Source: Frigoribacterium sp. Leaf263 (GTDB lineage: Bacteria > Actinomycetota > Actinomycetes > Actinomycetales > Microbacteriaceae). Taken from it: a DNA stretch of 64,000 nucleotides. Under the pieces are notes generated by a model, which saw only the letters and a list, made by a program, of their open reading frames with translations, was not told where the DNA came from and searched no databases. The stretch is taken from positions 310,061 to 374,060 of the forward strand of contig NZ_LMMO01000004.1 of NCBI RefSeq assembly GCF_001422285.1, given 5' to 3'. A program made the position numbers and the translations under genes. This document shows positions 1 through 8,213 of the stretch, piece by piece. Numbering within the stretch: the first letter of the stretch is position 1; each line of letters starts with the position of its first letter.

Positions 1-27
1 CTGAACGCGGCGCTCGCGACGCTGTAG
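1..27 (+). CDS. C-terminal end of an upstream coding sequence (partial)
   Basis: Frame 1 reads LNAALATL followed by a TAG stop at 25-27. Eight codons cannot identify a protein. The reading is supported only by the perfect inverted repeat that begins 14 bases after the stop, where a terminator for an upstream + strand gene would lie. Confidence 0.35.
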   Translation: MNAALATL

Positions 28-40
28 CGGAGCATCGATC

Positions 41-77
41 ACGGAGGCGCGGTGTCCGACGGGCACCGCGCCTCCGT
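41..77 (+). terminator. Perfect 14-bp hairpin built from two inverted GGAGGCGCG motifs
   Basis: Arms 41-54 (ACGGAGGCGCGGTG) and 64-77 are exact reverse complements around a 9-base loop. Each arm holds one copy of the dispersed GGAGGCGCG motif. There is no T-run, as is usual for actinobacterial hairpin terminators. Confidence 0.6.
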
Positions 78-144
78 CGTCCTCGTGCCGCCGTCGTGCC
101 GCTCACCGGGCGCGCTCGGAGGAGGGTGGGCCTACGGTGCAGGC

Positions 145-1014
145 ATGAGCGTGACGCTGCCTGAGGCACGAGACCAGTCCGACCGCACGATCGTCATCAC
201 CGGCGCGAGCTCCGGCATCGGCCGCAGCGCCGCGAGGGCGCTGTCGCGGCTCGGCGCGAAGATCGCCGTGGTCGGCCGCAACCCCGACCGGACGACGTCC
301 GTCGCCGCCGAGGTGGGCGGACGCGCCTACGTCTGCGACTTCACCGACCTCGCCCAGGTGCGCGATCTCGGGGCGTCGCTGCTGGCGGACCACCCGCGCA
401 TCCACGTCCTGGCGAACAACGCCGGGGGCCTCTTCACCGAACGCACGAGCACCCGCGACGGCTTCGAGACGACCTTCCAGAGCAACCACCTCGCGGGGTT
501 CCTCCTGACCTCCCTGCTGCTGCCGCGCCTCCTCGAGACGGCCGAGAGCGCGCCGGAGGGCGCCGTCCGCATCATCCAGACCTCGAGCGCCGGCAATCGG
601 CTCGGCGGCGTCCGTCTCGACGACCTCGGCACCGCCACGGGTCCGTGGGCGGGCGGCATGCGGGCCTACGGCGCCTCCAAGCTCGAGAACGTGCTCTTCA
701 CCCGCGAGCTGGCGCGTCGCCTGCGCGGCACCGGCGTCGAGGCCTTCGCGTTCCACCCCGGCTTCGTCGCCTCGGGCTTCGGCGGGTCGGGCACGGTCGC
801 GACCCTGGGCAAGCGGCTGGCCGTGACGACCGACGAGGGCGCCGAGCCGCTGGTGCGACTCGCCGCCGCGCCTCGGGTCCCGGCGCCGAGCGGCAACTAC
901 TTCGACCGGCTGCGCGCACCGGGGCGTCTGCACCGGTCCGCCGACGACGCCGAGCTCGCCCGGGGCCTCTGGGAGTGCAGCGCGCGGTTCTCGGAGGCAC
1001 CCGAAACGATCTGA
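145..1014 (+). CDS. SDR-family NAD(P)-dependent oxidoreductase
   Basis: A 289-residue classical short-chain dehydrogenase/reductase. The Rossmann motif TGASSGIG is at residues 19-26, the structural NNAGG at 91-95, a catalytic-type serine pair near 147-148 and the YxxxK pair Y175/K179 in YGASK. The sequence style (NNAGG, FQSNHLAGF, RIIQTSSAG) resembles the retinol-dehydrogenase / protochlorophyllide-reductase-like branch; the substrate cannot be read. An in-frame GTG at 52 is rejected because it lies inside the hairpin at 41-77. The ATG at 145 follows a TACGGT -10 box by 6 bases, which implies a leaderless mRNA. The gene stands alone. Confidence 0.88.
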   Translation: MSVTLPEARDQSDRTIVITGASSGIGRSAARALSRLGAKIAVVGRNPDRTTSVAAEVGGRAYVCDFTDLAQVRDLGASLLADHPRIHVLANNAGGLFTERTSTRDGFETTFQSNHLAGFLLTSLLLPRLLETAESAPEGAVRIIQTSSAGNRLGGVRLDDLGTATGPWAGGMRAYGASKLENVLFTRELARRLRGTGVEAFAFHPGFVASGFGGSGTVATLGKRLAVTTDEGAEPLVRLAAAPRVPAPSGNYFDRLRAPGRLHRSADDAELARGLWECSARFSEAPETI

Positions 1015-1057
1015 GCCGGGGTCGCGCCGGGAGCCGGTGTTTCGTAGGCTACATATC

Positions 1058-1525
1058 GTGACTCGTCTCCCGCCCCGACTCGTGCCCGATGGACCCGACG
1101 CCGACGACCCCCCGGCCGCCCAGGGGGTGGTGACCCGGGCGTACGGTGACACCCTCTCGCTGCTCGACCAGGTGATCGCTCTCGAGGCGGACGGCATCTC
1201 CGGTCTCGAGACGCTGTTCGCCGAGGTGATCGACGGCCGTGACCGGCTGATGCTGCCCGGCTTCGGGGCGCCGGGTCTGCCGGCGCCCGAGGTCGCGCGT
1301 CTCGACCACGAGATCCGTCGGCGGATCGACGTGCTCGTCGCCCGCGGTCGGAACGACGGGTCGGTGGTCTCGACGATCCGCACGACCGACGTGGTGGTGC
1401 TGCTCTCGCTCCTGGCGCAGGGGCTGCCCGAGTACCCCGGCTACGAGGCCGCGGCCACGGCGATCGCCCTGAGGTTCGTCGAGAGCGTGGCCACGGGGGT
1501 GCGACCCCCGTTGTCAGCGTGTTGA
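1058..1525 (+). CDS. TetR-type C-terminal ligand-binding domain without a helix-turn-helix
   Basis: A 155-residue protein. From about residue 25 it resembles the C-terminal sensor/dimerisation half of TetR regulators: an acidic linker, a VIDGRDRLMLP helix, PAPEVARLDHEI, and a final VVLLSLLAQGLP helix. The N-terminal DNA-binding domain of about 50 residues is missing, and no frame upstream supplies it. The GTG start at 1058 is chosen because TAGGCT (1045-1050) lies 7 bases upstream. It could be a decayed regulator or a free ligand-binding or dominant-negative protein. The family assignment is by sequence feel, not by search. Confidence 0.55.
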   Translation: MTRLPPRLVPDGPDADDPPAAQGVVTRAYGDTLSLLDQVIALEADGISGLETLFAEVIDGRDRLMLPGFGAPGLPAPEVARLDHEIRRRIDVLVARGRNDGSVVSTIRTTDVVVLLSLLAQGLPEYPGYEAAATAIALRFVESVATGVRPPLSAC

Positions 1526-1588
1526 CGGGTGCGACCCAGGAGGCGGTGATCTGCACCCCCTAACGTCGTCGAGACGAGAGGGGCAGTC

Positions 1589-1891
1589 ATGCATCAGGAC
1601 GGACACGACGCAGCGCGCCGCGCGGTCCACGGCACGATGATGCTGACGACCGTCGGGCTGGTCCTCCTCGTCGCGACGGTGCTCTGGGGGCGCGGCCCGC
1701 TCGGGGTCGCGACCGAGACCTCCCCGTCCGATCGGGCGACGATCGACGTGCCCGCGTCTCCGGCCCCGACCGCCACGACCGACCCGAGTTCCGGCACCTC
1801 GATCGTCGACGTCTCCCTGTCGTCGTCCGCCGACGTCGGTTCGATGATGGGCTACATGCGAAGCGAGTCGTTCGCTCTCATCGCGGGCTGA
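1589..1891 (+). CDS. Small single-span membrane protein, unknown
   Basis: A 100-residue protein with a 17-residue N-terminal cytoplasmic segment, one hydrophobic span (about residues 18-34, MLTTVGLVLLVATVLW), then a Ser/Thr/Pro/Ala-rich extracytoplasmic tail. A purine-rich site (GAGAGGGG) lies about 7 bases before the ATG. No family is recognised. It is probably membrane-anchored with its tail outside. It shares no obvious operon with its neighbours. Confidence 0.55.
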   Translation: MHQDGHDAARRAVHGTMMLTTVGLVLLVATVLWGRGPLGVATETSPSDRATIDVPASPAPTATTDPSSGTSIVDVSLSSSADVGSMMGYMRSESFALIAG

Positions 1892-2107
1892 TCGCCGCGT
1901 GCTCCTGCGGAGTTCGTTTTGCGGACTGTGCGCCGACATCGGTTCGGCGACCGGAGAGCCCCCGCGATCCCCACCCCGCTGCCGATCCGACGCTCGCGAG
2001 GTCCCCCGCTGAGGCGGAGGCTGGCAGTGACCTGCTCGCGGGGAGGTGGGCCCTGCTGATTGACTGACGTCGTAAAGGAATTCGTCCGAGATGGAGGGTG
2101 GTGCGTC

Positions 2108-2554
2108 GTGACCGAGCTGCGACCCGACCCGACCTCTCCGCGTCGATCACGGAGCGACCTCCTCGACTCCTTCTCCGGTTCCGACGGTCTTCCCGCGGCG
2201 TTCAGCGACCGCCGTCCGGCCGTGCCCGACCTCACGGCCGATGACGACTGGGCCGAGTTCTACGGCGAGCTCGACCCGGATCTCGTCTTCGAGTGCTCCG
2301 CCACGCTCTCGGGCGACCACCACGCCGTGTTCGTCTACCCCGACCGGGTCCACGTCGAGGGCCCCGAGGTGCCGGAGGGCTCGCAGGATGTGCCGCTCTC
2401 GGCCGTCTCCGGCTGGGCGCTGGTCGTCCAGGGGCCCGTCGTCGTGCTGACCCTGCAGGCCGGCCACCCCTACCGGATCCGCGTTCCCAAGGCGTTCCGA
2501 TCGGTTCTCCGGACGGCGCTGCTCAAGGTGCTGGGCGACTCTGAAGACGCCTGA
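2108..2554 (+). CDS. Conserved-looking cytoplasmic protein, unknown
   Basis: A 148-residue acidic protein with no signal peptide or membrane span. The start is placed at the GTG at 2108 because GGAGGG at 2093-2098 gives normal spacing; an upstream in-frame TTG at 2060 has no such site. The C-terminal half (about residues 60-140) alternates short hydrophobic strands (HAVFVYPDRVHVEG, GWALVVQGPVVVLTL), suggesting a small beta-barrel or PH-like fold, and ends in a basic helix. No family is recognised. Confidence 0.55.
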   Translation: MTELRPDPTSPRRSRSDLLDSFSGSDGLPAAFSDRRPAVPDLTADDDWAEFYGELDPDLVFECSATLSGDHHAVFVYPDRVHVEGPEVPEGSQDVPLSAVSGWALVVQGPVVVLTLQAGHPYRIRVPKAFRSVLRTALLKVLGDSEDA

Positions 2555-2668
2555 GCCGGGTCGCGGAGCACCGAGGGCGGATGCGGTTCTCGGCCCGCGC
2601 CTCCTCGTCCGATGCGCTTTGCGGCTGTCGGCTCGGCGCTGGGAGTGCGTTTATGGGACTATCGGCCT

Positions 2669-3625
2669 ATGAGCCGTGAGACCCAGCCGCCGATCAGGTC
2701 GGAGATCGCGGGTCGCGACATGGATCAGGCCCGGGCCATGTACGAAGACGGGTACAACGGCAAGGGCTTCGACACGGAGCGCACCGAGACCGACTTCGCG
2801 TACCGGTACACGATCACCGGCGACGACGAGATGACGTTGCGGTCGTCGATGTTCCTCGGGTCGATCAAGGGCGCGATCCAGCCCGAGAACGAGTACGTCG
2901 TCTCGTGGATCACCGGCGGTTCCGGCGTCTACGACCTGAACGGCGACGAGCTGCCCCTCCAGATCGGCCGGCCGGCGATGTTCCCGACGGGCAAGGAGTT
3001 CGAGTTCGAGTTCGAGGACTACCGCCAGAACCTCGTCCACTTCAACGCCGGGTTCCTGGAACGCGTGGCCGCCGAAGAGGAGGGCACGCTCCCGGGCTCG
3101 CTCGAGTTCGACCACACGGCCGTCCCCGACGCCGACGCCCTCCGCGACTGGAAGAACACGATCACGACGGTGGCCAAGACCGTCCTCGGCGGCGAGGCCA
3201 CGCCTCTGCTGCGCTCCGAGGTCAACCGGCTCGCCGCCGTCACACTGCTCAACACGTTCAAGCACCGCGGGCCGCAGCTCCCAGAGCAGCTCCTCGCCCC
3301 GCGCAACGCGCGCCTGCGGGCAGCCGTCGAGTTCATGCACGCCAACGCGCACCTGCCCATCACTCCGACGGAGATCGCCGAGCACGCGGGCCTCGGCCTC
3401 CGCGGTCTGCAGGTGGCGTTCAGCCGCCAGCTGGGAGTGACGCCCACCGACTACCTACGGGGCATCCGCCTCGACCGCGCGCGGGCCGACCTGCTCAACC
3501 TCGGGCCGCGCGAGACCACCGTCGCCGCCATCGCGACGCGCTGGGGCTTCGCCCACCTCGGCCGGTTCTCGGCCTCGTACGGCGAGCGTTTCGGCGAGAA
3601 GCCCTCCGCGACGCTGCACCGCTGA
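2669..3625 (+). CDS. AraC-family transcriptional regulator
   Basis: A 318-residue regulator. An N-terminal effector/cupin-like region (about 1-200) is followed by a two-helix-turn-helix AraC DNA-binding domain at about 220-318, recognised by ITPTEIAEHAGLGLRGLQVAFSRQLGVTPTDYL and the second motif AAIATRWGFAHLGRFSASY. The layout is that of AraC regulators next to small-molecule catabolic genes, but no target operon is adjacent. The ATG at 2669 is preferred over an upstream in-frame start because an AT-richer -10-like element (TTATGGGACTAT) ends 6 bases before it and no Shine-Dalgarno site is present. A strong hairpin follows the stop. Confidence 0.85.
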   Translation: MSRETQPPIRSEIAGRDMDQARAMYEDGYNGKGFDTERTETDFAYRYTITGDDEMTLRSSMFLGSIKGAIQPENEYVVSWITGGSGVYDLNGDELPLQIGRPAMFPTGKEFEFEFEDYRQNLVHFNAGFLERVAAEEEGTLPGSLEFDHTAVPDADALRDWKNTITTVAKTVLGGEATPLLRSEVNRLAAVTLLNTFKHRGPQLPEQLLAPRNARLRAAVEFMHANAHLPITPTEIAEHAGLGLRGLQVAFSRQLGVTPTDYLRGIRLDRARADLLNLGPRETTVAAIATRWGFAHLGRFSASYGERFGEKPSATLHR

Positions 3626-3691
3626 CGCCGGTCGGCGCTGATGCTGCACCGGCTCGGCGCGCCCAGCCCGCTCGGCGCTTTCCAGCGGAAA

Positions 3692-3731
3692 AGGGACGCC
3701 TTGCGCGGGGGCCCCGCGGCAAGACGTCCCT
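3692..3731. terminator. Strong hairpin between converging genes
   Basis: A nearly perfect stem with arms 3693-3710 and 3711-3730 (GGGACG, CTTGC and GCGGGG pair with CCCCGC, GCAAG and CGTCCC) and almost no loop. It lies between the + strand AraC gene and the - strand gene ending at 3756, so it probably terminates both. Confidence 0.65.
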
Positions 3732-3755
3732 CTCCGGGCAGAGCGCGCGCCCGGT

Positions 3756-4028
3756 TCAGGCAGCCGCGCGGTGCGTGACGATCGACCCCGTGAGGGTGCG
3801 GACCGCGGTGGTCCAGGCCGAGACGCCGCGTCGCTCGCTGCGCGTGTAGCGACCGACGGCGAGGTTGCGCGCGGCGCCGGTCGTGACGTACGAGCCGATC
3901 ACCGTGGCGTCGTGGGCGCTCGAGCCGGTGTACGAGCCGACGCCCGCGCCCGTGCCGACCCGCGAGACGTAGTGGCCACCCAGGGGGTGCAGCTGGGCGG
4001 TGGAGGTGGAGTTGTGCGTCGAGGTCAT
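3756..4028 (-). CDS. Small unknown protein rich in Gly/Ser/Thr/Val
   Basis: A 90-residue protein beginning MTSTHNSTSTAQLHPLGG. It has no signal peptide or membrane span. The middle repeats a beta-like G-[ST]-Y-[TV] pattern (GAGVGSYTGS, TVIGSYVTTG, AVGRYTRSE). The family is not recognised; such short proteins occur in actinobacteria, but I cannot name one. It has a very clear promoter (see 4036-4065), from which the mRNA would be leaderless, and converges with the AraC gene. Confidence 0.6.
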   Translation of the reverse strand: MTSTHNSTSTAQLHPLGGHYVSRVGTGAGVGSYTGSSAHDATVIGSYVTTGAARNLAVGRYTRSERRGVSAWTTAVRTLTGSIVTHRAAA

Positions 4029-4035
4029 GCGTCCG

Positions 4036-4065
4036 ACTCTAGACCGTCTTTTGAGTAATTCAAAA
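4036..4065 (-). promoter_or_regulatory. Leaderless promoter with palindromic operator over the -35
   Basis: On the - strand TTGAAT (4058-4063), a 16-base spacer and TAGAGT (4036-4041) form a sigma70-type promoter ending 7 bases before the ATG at 4028. A perfect inverted repeat TTTTGA-N5-TCAAAA (4049-4065) covers the -35 and is a likely repressor site. It is a rare AT-rich island here. Confidence 0.65.
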
Positions 4066-4107
4066 CAAGACTCGCACAGTGGCCGGACGGTTCGCCCGGA
4101 CGATGCC

Positions 4108-4419
4108 CTAGTCCCGGCTCCCCTGCCGTTCGTCGGGCAGCAGGGCCGAGAACGCGCGCCCGATCTCGGTCCGCATGTAGGCGACCGCCTCGTCGTTCTC
4201 GGGAGGTTCGAGCGAGCTGGTCGTCGTCTCCGCCATCAGAGGAGACCCCGAGTCGAGCAGGAGCGTCGCGACGACCTGGTTGCCATCCGCGTTGATCGCG
4301 TTCAGCTCGACCGTGTCGGCGTCGCCCGACTGGGCGAGCAGTGCGGCGTACTCGAGCAGCGTGTCCGCCGCCTCGTCATCGACGAAGAGCGACTTGGAGG
4401 CGAACGTGATGTGCTTCAT
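4108..4419 (-). CDS. Small acidic protein, unknown
   Basis: A 103-residue protein starting MKHITFASKSLFVDDEAAD. It looks cytoplasmic, with an N-terminal helix region (DEAADTLLEYAALLAQ) followed by strands (TVELNAINADGNQVVATLLLDSG). This fits a small alpha/beta protein of the kind often annotated as conserved hypothetical in Microbacteriaceae. No catalytic motif is visible. It is transcribed away from the GH42 gene and is separated from it by the inverted motif pair at 4499-4537. Confidence 0.55.
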   Translation of the reverse strand: MKHITFASKSLFVDDEAADTLLEYAALLAQSGDADTVELNAINADGNQVVATLLLDSGSPLMAETTTSSLEPPENDEAVAYMRTEIGRAFSALLPDERQGSRD

Positions 4420-4498
4420 GGCCCTTGTGTAGTCGGTGCCGGTGCCGCCGACAAGGGGTCGGACGACAGGTCACCCGCGGCCCGCCCGCTCGCCCGCG

Positions 4499-4537
4499 CG
4501 CGCCTCCCCGGTTCACCGGGTGGACCGAGGAGGCGCG
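4499..4537 (-). terminator. Inverted pair of GGAGGCGCG motifs after the beta-galactosidase gene
   Basis: CGCGCCTCC (4499-4507) and GGAGGCGCG (4529-4537) form a 9-bp stem around a 21-base loop. The second copy begins immediately before the stop codon of the - strand GH42 gene, so the stem lies directly downstream of it. It is one of several motif pairs acting as likely terminators. Confidence 0.5.
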
Positions 4538-4539
4538 GG

Positions 4540-6606
4540 TCAGCCGCGAGGGCTCCTCACGACGCGCACGCCCCCCGCCGGCACGGTCAGCGAGCCCTCG
4601 ACGGTCTCGCCGTGCAGCAGCTCGACGCCCACGCCCACGCCGGCGTCCACCTGCGCGTCGACGTCGGCGTGGTTCACGAAGAACGTGAAGACTGCGTCGT
4701 CGCCGTGGCGCGTGACGACCTCGAGCCCCTCGACGTGGCCCTCGGGCACGACGACCCCGGCCTCGTCGAGCACGTCTCGGACGAACGCGGCGAGGTCGCC
4801 GCCGGCGAGGCGCGTCGAGACGTACCAGGCGGTCCCGTCGCCGAGGTGGTGGCGGGTGACGGCCGGTCCGCCGGCGGCCGGGCCGGTCGTGTACCGGGCC
4901 ACGGCCTCGGCGCCCTCGAGCACGATGTCGTCCGACCAGCCGGTGCCGGTCGCGCCCGAGTCGAGCGTGACGACCTGGTCGGCGTAGAGGGGGAGGAACT
5001 CGGGCACCGAGAGCCCCAGCACCTCGCGCAGGCCGCCGGGTGCGCCGCCCGCCGGCACGGCGTCGTTCTCGTCGACGACGCCCGAGAAGTACGACGCGAC
5101 GAAGCGCCCGCCCGCTCGGACGTACGAGGTCAGGTTCTCGGAGGTCTCGGCGTCGACGATGTACTGCGACGGCGCGAGCACGAGGTCGTAGCCGGACAGG
5201 TCGTCGTGCGGGTGGCGGAAGTCGACGGTGACGCCCAGGTTCCAGAGCGCCGTGTAGAAGGCGACGATGCGCTCGCGGTGGTCGAGCTCGACCGACGGGC
5301 GCCACTCGAGGTCGTGGGCCCAGAACGACTCGACGTCCCAGAGGAGGGCGACCCGCGCCTCCACCCGGGATCCGCGCACCTCGGCGAGGCGACCGAGCTC
5401 GGCGCCGTACTCGACGACCTCGCGCCAGATGCGCGACGAGGTGCCGGCGTGGGGCAGCATCGCCGAGTGGAACTTCTCGGCCCCGTAGCGCGAGGCGCGG
5501 AACTGGAAGAACAGGATGGCGTCGGCGCCGCGGGCCAGGTGCGTCGTGCTGTTGCGGGCGAGCTCGCCCGGGCGCTTCGCGATGTTGCGGGGCTGCCAGT
5601 TCACGGCCCCGGTCGAGTGCTCCATCAGCATCCACGGGTCGCCCCCGGCCAGCGACCGGTTCAGGTCGGCGTCCAGGGCGAGCAGCACGTGGTTGTCGTG
5701 CCGCTCGGCGACGAGGTAGTGGTCGTTCGCGACGACGTCGACCTCGCGGGCCCACTTCCAGTAGTCGATCGACGGGCAGTTGGTCGACATGAAGTTGGTG
5801 GTGACCGGGAGGTGCGGCGCATGCCTCTTGATCACGTCGCGTTCGGCGACGAAGCAGGCGAGCAGGGCGTCGGAGGTGAACCGCGCGAAGTCGAGCCGCT
5901 GAGTCTGGTTGACGACGGTGGCCGAGACGCGGGGCGCGTCGATGTCGGTCCACTCGCCGTAGGTCTGCCCCCAGAAGAGCGTGCCCCAGGCGGCGTTGAG
6001 GGCCTCGAGCGTTCCGTAGCGGGTCTTCAGCCAGGCGCGGAACGCCCGGACGGAGTGGACGCCATAGTCGTCGCTGATGGGGGCGCCGTACTCGTTGTGC
6101 ACGTGCCAGAGCACGACCGCGGGGTGGGTCGCGTAGCGCTCGGCGAGCTTCTCGGTGATGGCGGTCGCGGCGCGACGGTAGTCGGGCGAGCTCGGGCTGA
6201 CCATGCCGCGCGAGCCGCGGCCGAGGGTGAGGCCCTCGCGGGTCACCGGGTGGGAGTCGGGGTAGGCCGTCCAGAACCAGGCCGGCGGCACGGTCGTGGG
6301 GGTCGCCAGGTCGACGTCGATGCCCGCGTCGTGCAGCAGGCCGAGGATGTCGTCGAGGAACGTGAAGTCGTACTCGCCCTCGCGCGGCTCGAGCAGGGCC
6401 CACGAGAAGATGCCGACGCTGACCAGGTTGATGCCGGCCTGCTTCATCAGCGCGATGTCCTCGAGCCAGACCTCGCGGGGCCACTGCTCGGGGTTGTAGT
6501 CGCCGCCGTAGCGGATGTCGGCACGGCCGGGCAGCCAGCTCGTCGTGCGACGCGGTTCGCTCTCGGGGGTCGGCGTGACGGCCGGGGCGTCGAGGTCGAG
6601 TGACAT
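4540..6606 (-). CDS. GH42 beta-galactosidase
   Basis: A 688-residue glycoside hydrolase family 42 enzyme that hydrolyses terminal beta-galactosides in the cytoplasm. An N-terminal TIM barrel starts at RYGGDYNPEQWP (residue 32 on). The predicted acid/base is E172 in HNEYG and the nucleophile E329 in LMEHSTGAVNW, matching the two family glutamates. A trimerisation-type middle domain and a short C-terminal beta domain follow; the length is normal for GH42. There is no signal peptide. The ATG at 6606 has AAGGAG 8 bases upstream; an in-frame start at 6648 lacks a site. It is divergent from a sugar ABC transporter, so its substrate is probably an imported galactoside or galacto-oligosaccharide. Confidence 0.93.
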   Translation of the reverse strand: MSLDLDAPAVTPTPESEPRRTTSWLPGRADIRYGGDYNPEQWPREVWLEDIALMKQAGINLVSVGIFSWALLEPREGEYDFTFLDDILGLLHDAGIDVDLATPTTVPPAWFWTAYPDSHPVTREGLTLGRGSRGMVSPSSPDYRRAATAITEKLAERYATHPAVVLWHVHNEYGAPISDDYGVHSVRAFRAWLKTRYGTLEALNAAWGTLFWGQTYGEWTDIDAPRVSATVVNQTQRLDFARFTSDALLACFVAERDVIKRHAPHLPVTTNFMSTNCPSIDYWKWAREVDVVANDHYLVAERHDNHVLLALDADLNRSLAGGDPWMLMEHSTGAVNWQPRNIAKRPGELARNSTTHLARGADAILFFQFRASRYGAEKFHSAMLPHAGTSSRIWREVVEYGAELGRLAEVRGSRVEARVALLWDVESFWAHDLEWRPSVELDHRERIVAFYTALWNLGVTVDFRHPHDDLSGYDLVLAPSQYIVDAETSENLTSYVRAGGRFVASYFSGVVDENDAVPAGGAPGGLREVLGLSVPEFLPLYADQVVTLDSGATGTGWSDDIVLEGAEAVARYTTGPAAGGPAVTRHHLGDGTAWYVSTRLAGGDLAAFVRDVLDEAGVVVPEGHVEGLEVVTRHGDDAVFTFFVNHADVDAQVDAGVGVGVELLHGETVEGSLTVPAGGVRVVRSPRG

Positions 6607-6652
6607 GCGGTGATCTCCTTTGACTGTGTGCGCTCCCAGTTCTAGCACACGC

Positions 6653-6724
6653 GAAAGGCGTGCAGAGGATGCAACTGCCCTGCCGAACCGTTACGAAAGC
6701 CGTGTTGACAACAGAAAAGCCGTG
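6653..6724. promoter_or_regulatory. Three direct repeats GAAA(A)GSCGTG in the divergent promoter region
   Basis: GAAAGGCGTG at 6653-6662, GAAAGCCGTG at 6695-6704 and GAAAAGCCGTG at 6714-6724 lie in the same direction between the GH42 and transporter genes. The first is also part of the inverted repeat CACGC-N5-GCGTG. They look like binding sites for a regulator shared by the two operons. Confidence 0.4.
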
Positions 6725-6746
6725 TGCGTAACTGTTACCGCTCACA
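6705..6746 (+). promoter_or_regulatory. Promoter and LacI-like operator of the galactoside transporter
   Basis: TTGACA (6705-6710), a 17-base spacer and GTAACT (6728-6733) make a good sigma70-type promoter. TGTTACCGCTCACA (6733-6746) starts at the end of the -10; its right half CGCTCACA equals half of a classical LacI-family operator. The LacI regulator at 10242 is the likely ligand. Confidence 0.6.
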
Positions 6747-6817
6747 GGCACAGCGTGGTGGTTCTCCCGGCTCGCGCTGTCCGCTCCACCAGCTCTTGCT
6801 TTCCTCAAGGAGGACGA

Positions 6818-8122
6818 ATGCACAGCTCACTCCGCCGCATCGGCGTCGTCACGGTCGCCACGGCGGCCCTCATCCTCACCGGCTGCTCCGGCGCCGGGGG
6901 AGGCAGCTCGTCCGACGGTCCCGTCGAGCTGACCTACTGGGCCTGGGCCCCCAACCTCGACAAGGTGGTCGACATCTGGAACGACCAGAACCCCGACATC
7001 CAGGTCACGGTCAACAAGCAGGACGGCGGGGACCCCGCCATCACGAAGCTGCTCACCGCCATCAAGGCCGGCAGCGGCGCCCCCGACCTCATCCAGGCCG
7101 AGTACCAGAAGATCCCCACGCTCGTCTCGTCCGACGCGCTGGCCGACCTCACCGACCAGGGCGCCGGCGACCTCGAGGGCGGGTTCAGCGAGGGCGTCTG
7201 GTCGTCCGTCACCCTCGACGGACAGGGCGTCTACGCCATCCCGCAGGACAGCGGCCCGATGATGGCCTACTACCGGACCGACATCCTCGACCAGTTCGGC
7301 CTCGACGTCCCCACCACCTGGGACGAGTACGCCCAGGTCGCCGAGGACCTGCACGCCGCCGACCCGAGCAAGTACCTCGGGACCTTCTCGGCCAACGACG
7401 CGGGCTGGTTCGCCGGTCTCTCGCAGCAGGCCGGCGCCTCCTGGTGGTCCATCGACGACCAGAGCTGGGGGGTTGACATCGCCGAGGACCCGACCGAGCA
7501 GGTGGCCTCGTACTGGGGCGGCCTGGTCGAGAGCGGCGCGATCGACAACAAGCCGATGTACACCCCCGAGTGGAACGCCGGCCTGAACGACGGCTCGCAG
7601 GTGGGCTGGATCAGCTCCGTCTGGGCTCCCGGCGTGCTGAGCGGCAACGCACCCGACACCGCCGGCAAGTGGACCGCCGCGCCGCTGCCCCAGTGGGATG
7701 CCGCGAACCCGTCCGACGGGAACTGGGGCGGGTCCACCACGGCCGTCACCACGCAGTCCGATGAGAAGGAGGCGGCCGTCGAGTTCGCCACCTGGCTGAA
7801 CACCGACCCCGAGGCCGTCGCCGCGCTCGCCGACATCTCGGGCGTCTACCCGGCCGCGACCGACGCCGCCGCCCCCGCGCTGGACACGGCGCCGGAGTTC
7901 TTCAGCCAGCAGAGCGACTTCTACGACATCGCCGCCGAGGCGTCGTCGACCGTCGCGCCGTTCACCTACGGCCCGAACGTCAACGTCGCGTTCAGCGCGT
8001 ACAACGACGAGTTCGCCAAGGCCGCCGACGCCCGCACGCAGTCGGCCTTCGAGGACGCCGTGGACGCCATGCAGGAGATCACGACCGACGACCTCGTGAA
8101 GAGCGGCTTCTCGGTCGAGTAG
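6818..8122 (+). CDS. Extracellular sugar-binding lipoprotein of an ABC transporter
   Basis: A 434-residue family 1 (MalE/UgpB-type) solute-binding protein. The lipobox LTGC puts the lipidated cysteine at residue 23, followed by a Gly/Ser linker and the mature start VELTYWAWAPN. It captures a sugar outside the membrane and hands it to the two permeases that follow. AAGGAGG (6807-6813) precedes the ATG at 6818; earlier in-frame starts lie within the promoter. It is first in an SBP-permease-permease-LacI operon divergent from a GH42 beta-galactosidase, so a beta-galactoside is the probable ligand. No ATPase is encoded here; a shared MsiK-type ATPase elsewhere is expected for this transporter class. 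Confidence 0.92.
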   Translation: MHSSLRRIGVVTVATAALILTGCSGAGGGSSSDGPVELTYWAWAPNLDKVVDIWNDQNPDIQVTVNKQDGGDPAITKLLTAIKAGSGAPDLIQAEYQKIPTLVSSDALADLTDQGAGDLEGGFSEGVWSSVTLDGQGVYAIPQDSGPMMAYYRTDILDQFGLDVPTTWDEYAQVAEDLHAADPSKYLGTFSANDAGWFAGLSQQAGASWWSIDDQSWGVDIAEDPTEQVASYWGGLVESGAIDNKPMYTPEWNAGLNDGSQVGWISSVWAPGVLSGNAPDTAGKWTAAPLPQWDAANPSDGNWGGSTTAVTTQSDEKEAAVEFATWLNTDPEAVAALADISGVYPAATDAAAPALDTAPEFFSQQSDFYDIAAEASSTVAPFTYGPNVNVAFSAYNDEFAKAADARTQSAFEDAVDAMQEITTDDLVKSGFSVE

Positions 8123-8133
8123 CCGAGACGACC

Positions 8134-8164
8134 AGGAGGGGCGGCATCCTGAGCCGCCCCTCCT
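8134..8164 (+). terminator. Intra-operon hairpin between binding protein and permease
   Basis: A perfect 12-bp stem (AGGAGGGGCGGC, 8134-8145, with 8153-8164) and a 7-base loop, 12 bases after the binding-protein stop. It probably ends part of the transcripts or protects the 3' end, giving more binding protein than permease. Confidence 0.65.
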
Positions 8165-8213
8165 CCCTCACCCCTCCGACACCGTCACCGTCCGCGACCA
8201 GCGAGGAACCGTC

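Noticed and set aside
52..144. Earlier GTG start for the first SDR gene
   Set aside because: The codon lies inside the terminator hairpin 41-77 and the added residues do not belong to the family; the ATG at 145 has a correctly spaced -10 box.
4000..6603. An 867-codon open frame on the + strand across the beta-galactosidase gene
   Set aside because: It is antisense to a certain GH42 gene, has Arg/Val/Gly/Glu-rich low-information sequence and no family motif. Such mirror frames are normal at this GC content; the same applies to long antisense frames over araB (12160-13917) and araA (14717-16312).
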